DNA of 64,000 nt from a bacterium (lineage in GTDB: Bacteria; Bacteroidota; Ignavibacteria; Kapaibacteriales; UBA7675). The notes beneath the pieces are model-generated. The model saw only the letters and a list, made by a program, of their open reading frames with translations, did not search any database and was not told the origin of the DNA. Positions 61,446 through 64,000 of this stretch are shown one piece after another. The stretch spans positions 62,001 through 126,000 of the forward strand of contig JAUIKM010000007.1 in the NCBI GenBank assembly GCA_030430495.1, written 5' to 3'. The position numbers were made by a program, and so were the translations under genes. Numbering within the stretch: position 1 is the stretch's first letter; every line of letters begins with the position of its first letter.

Positions 61446-62501
61446 ATGAACATCAATTACATTGCAGCGCACCGTATTAACAAATCCGTCAACGAAACCG
61501 GCGCTACGGTTCGGCTCGCGACGGAATTGCTGACCGTGGATCACAAATCCGAACAATTGCTGATCGGCTGCAATGAGCTGTTCGCCACTTCGCCCTCGCT
61601 GACCTATGCCTCGTTTGACATGTATTCCGGCAAGCGATTTCCGGAGCTTTTCCTCGACTTCCGCGCCGACTCGCACGCCGCCGGATTTCTGGAGTTTTCC
61701 CGTCAGGCGACGCAGGAACTCTGCGACGACATCAGTGTGATTCCCGCGGCCAAGGGCGGCTGGCTCCTCTTTGCCGACTACTCCAGCGGCGACGGCAACT
61801 ACCTGGCGGTCTGTTATCTGCGCGAGCAGGACGGCCTGCGTTTTTCCTTTCCGGCGGGGGCGGCCGCTCCGCAGTTGCTGGACACGTCCGCGCTCGACCC
61901 GGAACGCCTGGCGATGGCCTGCCGCATTGACAAGATTCGCTACTCAAACAATCTGGGCGCTTATCTGACGCTCACCAAAAACTCGCGCCTGCGCGACATT
62001 TCCGAGTACTTTGTCGACTGGCTTTCGACCGATCTCGACAGCATGGCCAACAAAACCACCTACACGCGTGCGGTCACGGAAATTGTTGACGGTATGCCTT
62101 GTCCGGTGGATCCCGCAACGGGCGAAATCATGCAGCCCGAACAGCTGCGCGAGCGCGTGCTCGACTATGCCACAGCCGCGGCGCGCAACGCACCGGACAA
62201 AACGGTCAACCTCGCTGAAATGAGCCGCGAAATTTACGGCGACGACGAAGCCATGACGCGTTTTGCCGACGAAAACGGCTACGAAGTTCCTGACGATTTC
62301 CAACCCGACATCAAGATCCTGCAGCGCCGCACGCGTGTGGACGTGTATGCGGAGGGCGTCAAGCTCCAGTTCCCGCTTTCCCTCTTCAACAAACTCGTGC
62401 GCATCGACGGTAAAAATTCCGCCCGCATCATCATCGAATCGGACGAAATGGCCAATCTGGTGCGTCGCCAGCTGCAGCAACAGAGCTCAGAGGAGCACTG
62501 A
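61446..62501 (+). CDS. Nucleoid-associated protein, NdpA/YejK family
   Basis: A 351-residue protein of the 37-kDa nucleoid-associated family. The family pattern includes an N-terminal INYIAAHRINKS, a central KDNNLGxYLTLTK-like segment (YSNNLGAYLTLTKNSRLRDISEYF) and a C-terminal RRTRVDVYAEGVKLQFPLSLF. The members bind double-stranded DNA; the role is poorly known. Start ATG 61446. Divergent from the TonB_C gene. Confidence 0.85.
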   Translation: MNINYIAAHRINKSVNETGATVRLATELLTVDHKSEQLLIGCNELFATSPSLTYASFDMYSGKRFPELFLDFRADSHAAGFLEFSRQATQELCDDISVIPAAKGGWLLFADYSSGDGNYLAVCYLREQDGLRFSFPAGAAAPQLLDTSALDPERLAMACRIDKIRYSNNLGAYLTLTKNSRLRDISEYFVDWLSTDLDSMANKTTYTRAVTEIVDGMPCPVDPATGEIMQPEQLRERVLDYATAAARNAPDKTVNLAEMSREIYGDDEAMTRFADENGYEVPDDFQPDIKILQRRTRVDVYAEGVKLQFPLSLFNKLVRIDGKNSARIIIESDEMANLVRRQLQQQSSEEH

Positions 62502-62805
62502 GGATTTGTCCGCCCCAATCTGCGTGTTATGATCTGACTTCTGATTGCAGCGCCGCTGCGGCTTTGGCCTTCCGGCTCGCTTTCTGACATTCTTGTTTGT
62601 CAGCGGGGTGGGCGCGTCGCGTTGTGTTGGTGGAGGAAACGTGCTGCCGGTGGAGGCGGCAGAGGAGGGGCCATTGATCACAAAGGATTGTATTCGTTAA
62701 ACACCTTGACGTTGTTTAAAACTCAGTTACTTCTGTCTGGCCCGTTAACAAAATCATCATAAAGCGAGCCGCCCGCTGCAAGCGGAGGCGCTGCAATCCG
62801 CCGTG
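62502..62805 (+). other. Intergenic region with a copy of the dispersed 13-mer
   Basis: About 300 bases without a gene. It contains CTGACATTCTTGTTTGTCAG (62584-62603), a small inverted repeat (CTGACA/TGTCAG) that includes the recurrent TTCTTGTTTGTCA. Otherwise unremarkable; it lies between two convergent genes. Confidence 0.5.
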
Positions 62806-64000
62806 TTACATCGTATGCGTTTCAGCTGCGTGACGATTCAGCCAGATCCTGAATTCACCGACGCCAAGACTGCCCTCAATTCCCGCGTCGTCAACTGCCG
62901 AGTTGAACCTGTGAAGAGTCTTTGTGAATTGATTTGACACCAACTCTCGGCTGCGTGTTGATTGGGCTTCAATTATCAGATCGGGAAGGCGCTTGAGGAA
63001 ATTCAGAATGATGCGCCAGGGTTTGGTTAACATGCCGGCTTTTTTAAGATTGCGTTCAGCCGAACGCACCAGGCCCTCCATATTCTGGTAGTCGGCCGAT
63101 TCGAAGGCGCAAACAGGCAGGAACATTCTGCCGATGGCGCGGATGTCATTGCGGCTGGCGCTGCTGCCGGCGCTGTCGTTTGAACAGAATGGTATGGCTT
63201 CGAGAAAACGACGCGCGTCGCGGGCACGACCGAGCATCAGCAGTAAAATCCCGCCGTTGTAGCGCAGTGCGAGTACGCGGGCCTGGTTGATCTCCACAGA
63301 TTGTGTGTTTAACCACTCTTCCAGTTCGGTGATGTTAACCATTGATTCAAATCGCTCGCGGCGATCGGAGTCGTTCAGACAACAGAGAACGACAGCGTAA
63401 TAAATATTGTGTTGTAGTTCGATCAGTTCGCGCGGGCTGAGTCTCTCGGATTGCGTCGATTCTATTTGCTGCAATGAGACAATGCCGTTATATGCCTCGC
63501 TGAGGTTCTGCTCGCGAATAGCGCTGTTGATCAAATTGGAGTTAACGATGATTCTGTGTTTAACTGTATTGCCGCGCAGGTCGGGGTGTTGTTGCATCAG
63601 AATATTTGCCAGCCGCAGGTGTTCGCCGGCCTTCGGATGGCTCGATATGTATGGGGAAACACGCGGTAAATTCTGCACGCCGTCATACAGACAAATCAGT
63701 GAACAAATCATGTGGAATCTGATTCCCGCGCGTAGAGAGAGAGCCCGGTCGGGAGACTTCATTAATGCGTCGGAGGCAATTTCCTGGAGCTCCGCAGCGG
63801 TCTGCCGTGATGTTAAGTTTCCGCGATTCCTGAAACAATAAAACGCTCTGTCATAGAGGTCCTGGTAGGCCAGGTAGTTGACCTGATGAGTGGAACACTC
63901 CTTACAGCGTTGATGAATGCGCTCCAGTTCACTCCGCACACCGGTGGGCCAGGAATCCAGCAGGACTTCACGTTGCATATTGTACAGTTGCTGTTGCACC
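62806..64000 (-). CDS. Unknown helical protein (partial at window edge)
   Basis: At least 397 residues; the frame is open to the right edge, so the N-terminus is probably missing. It is a soluble, alpha-helical, repeat-like protein rich in Leu, Ser, Asn and Arg (for example LRLANILMQQHPDLRG and RRFLEAIPFCSNDSAG), suggesting a TPR-like solenoid. Cys residues are scattered (CKECSTH near the start). No family recognised. No neighbour on the minus strand in the window. Confidence 0.6.
   Translation of the reverse strand, partial: VQQQLYNMQREVLLDSWPTGVRSELERIHQRCKECSTHQVNYLAYQDLYDRAFYCFRNRGNLTSRQTAAELQEIASDALMKSPDRALSLRAGIRFHMICSLICLYDGVQNLPRVSPYISSHPKAGEHLRLANILMQQHPDLRGNTVKHRIIVNSNLINSAIREQNLSEAYNGIVSLQQIESTQSERLSPRELIELQHNIYYAVVLCCLNDSDRRERFESMVNITELEEWLNTQSVEINQARVLALRYNGGILLLMLGRARDARRFLEAIPFCSNDSAGSSASRNDIRAIGRMFLPVCAFESADYQNMEGLVRSAERNLKKAGMLTKPWRIILNFLKRLPDLIIEAQSTRSRELVSNQFTKTLHRFNSAVDDAGIEGSLGVGEFRIWLNRHAAETHTM

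Overview
The window (about 57% G+C) reads as ordinary chromosome from a Gram-negative, motile, carotenoid-making bacterium of the Bacteroidota/Chlorobi (FCB) side of the tree. Three things point there. Several gene starts carry a Bacteroidetes-type -7 box TAnnTTTG (1207, 8521, 30635, 31302, 47969; the 8498-8528 example has TTTG-N19-TATATTTG). The exbB-exbD-exbD-tonB-tonB block, the DUF177-L32-plsX-fab-rnc string, the CrtYcd-type lycopene cyclase and the surface beta-propeller lipoprotein are typical of that group. MotAB makes classical gliding Bacteroidetes less likely, so a deep-branching relative (Ignavibacteria/Kapabacteria/Rhodothermia-like) is a guess only.

Layout. 1-1595: carB tail, prmC, a STAS anti-anti-sigma factor. 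1624-8432: a TonB energy-transduction operon followed by a small membrane protein, a PstS-like lipoprotein and a TPR protein. 8541-15662: DUF177, rpmF, plsX, fabH, fabD, fabG, acpP, fabF, rnc. 15928-19008: a very large envelope protein with peptidase, propeller and barrel parts. 19009-20506: repeat-rich DNA without a convincing gene. 20507-23502 (minus): motA, motB and a REC/HD-GYP-like regulator. 23789-25883: a eukaryote-like PTPS, folE, and rpiA. 25884-29324: an accessory stretch with one foreign-looking ORF, hairpins and kptA. 29325-33946: a CoA-transferase, rnhB, a metal-site-less dihydroorotase homologue and an intracellular-type subtilase. 34493-43513: small secreted protein, TPR histidine kinase, manA, membrane-anchored LuxR regulator, copper ATPase, heme A synthase. 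44344-47796: prmA, two small envelope or stress proteins, two secreted proteins. 51756-62501: KefB-like antiporter, corA, a DUF6580/DUF5522/propeller group, carotenoid genes crtY-crtI-crtB, a TonB_C protein and ndpA. 62806-end: a partial unknown protein.

The main discovery is at 47.9-51.5 kb. Six non-coding RNA units (48195-49277, all plus strand) lie in a row directly upstream of a TROVE/Ro60 (Rsr) gene. Each has a terminal helix interrupted at the same place by one bulged C on the 5' strand, the hallmark of Ro-binding Y RNAs. The helix sequences differ between copies but always pair, so they covary. Each copy also has an invariant CCGGCG after the helix, a second helix, an invariant TACTTCG right after it, and a U-rich strand before the closing CCG. 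Four copies carry a tRNA-like module with a T-arm mimic (one folds as a near-complete cloverleaf with CCA); two carry only a long GC hairpin. I know bacterial Y RNAs mainly as one or two per genome beside rsr; a six-member array with interchangeable effector modules appears to be new. A small two-HTH protein follows rsr and may belong to the locus.
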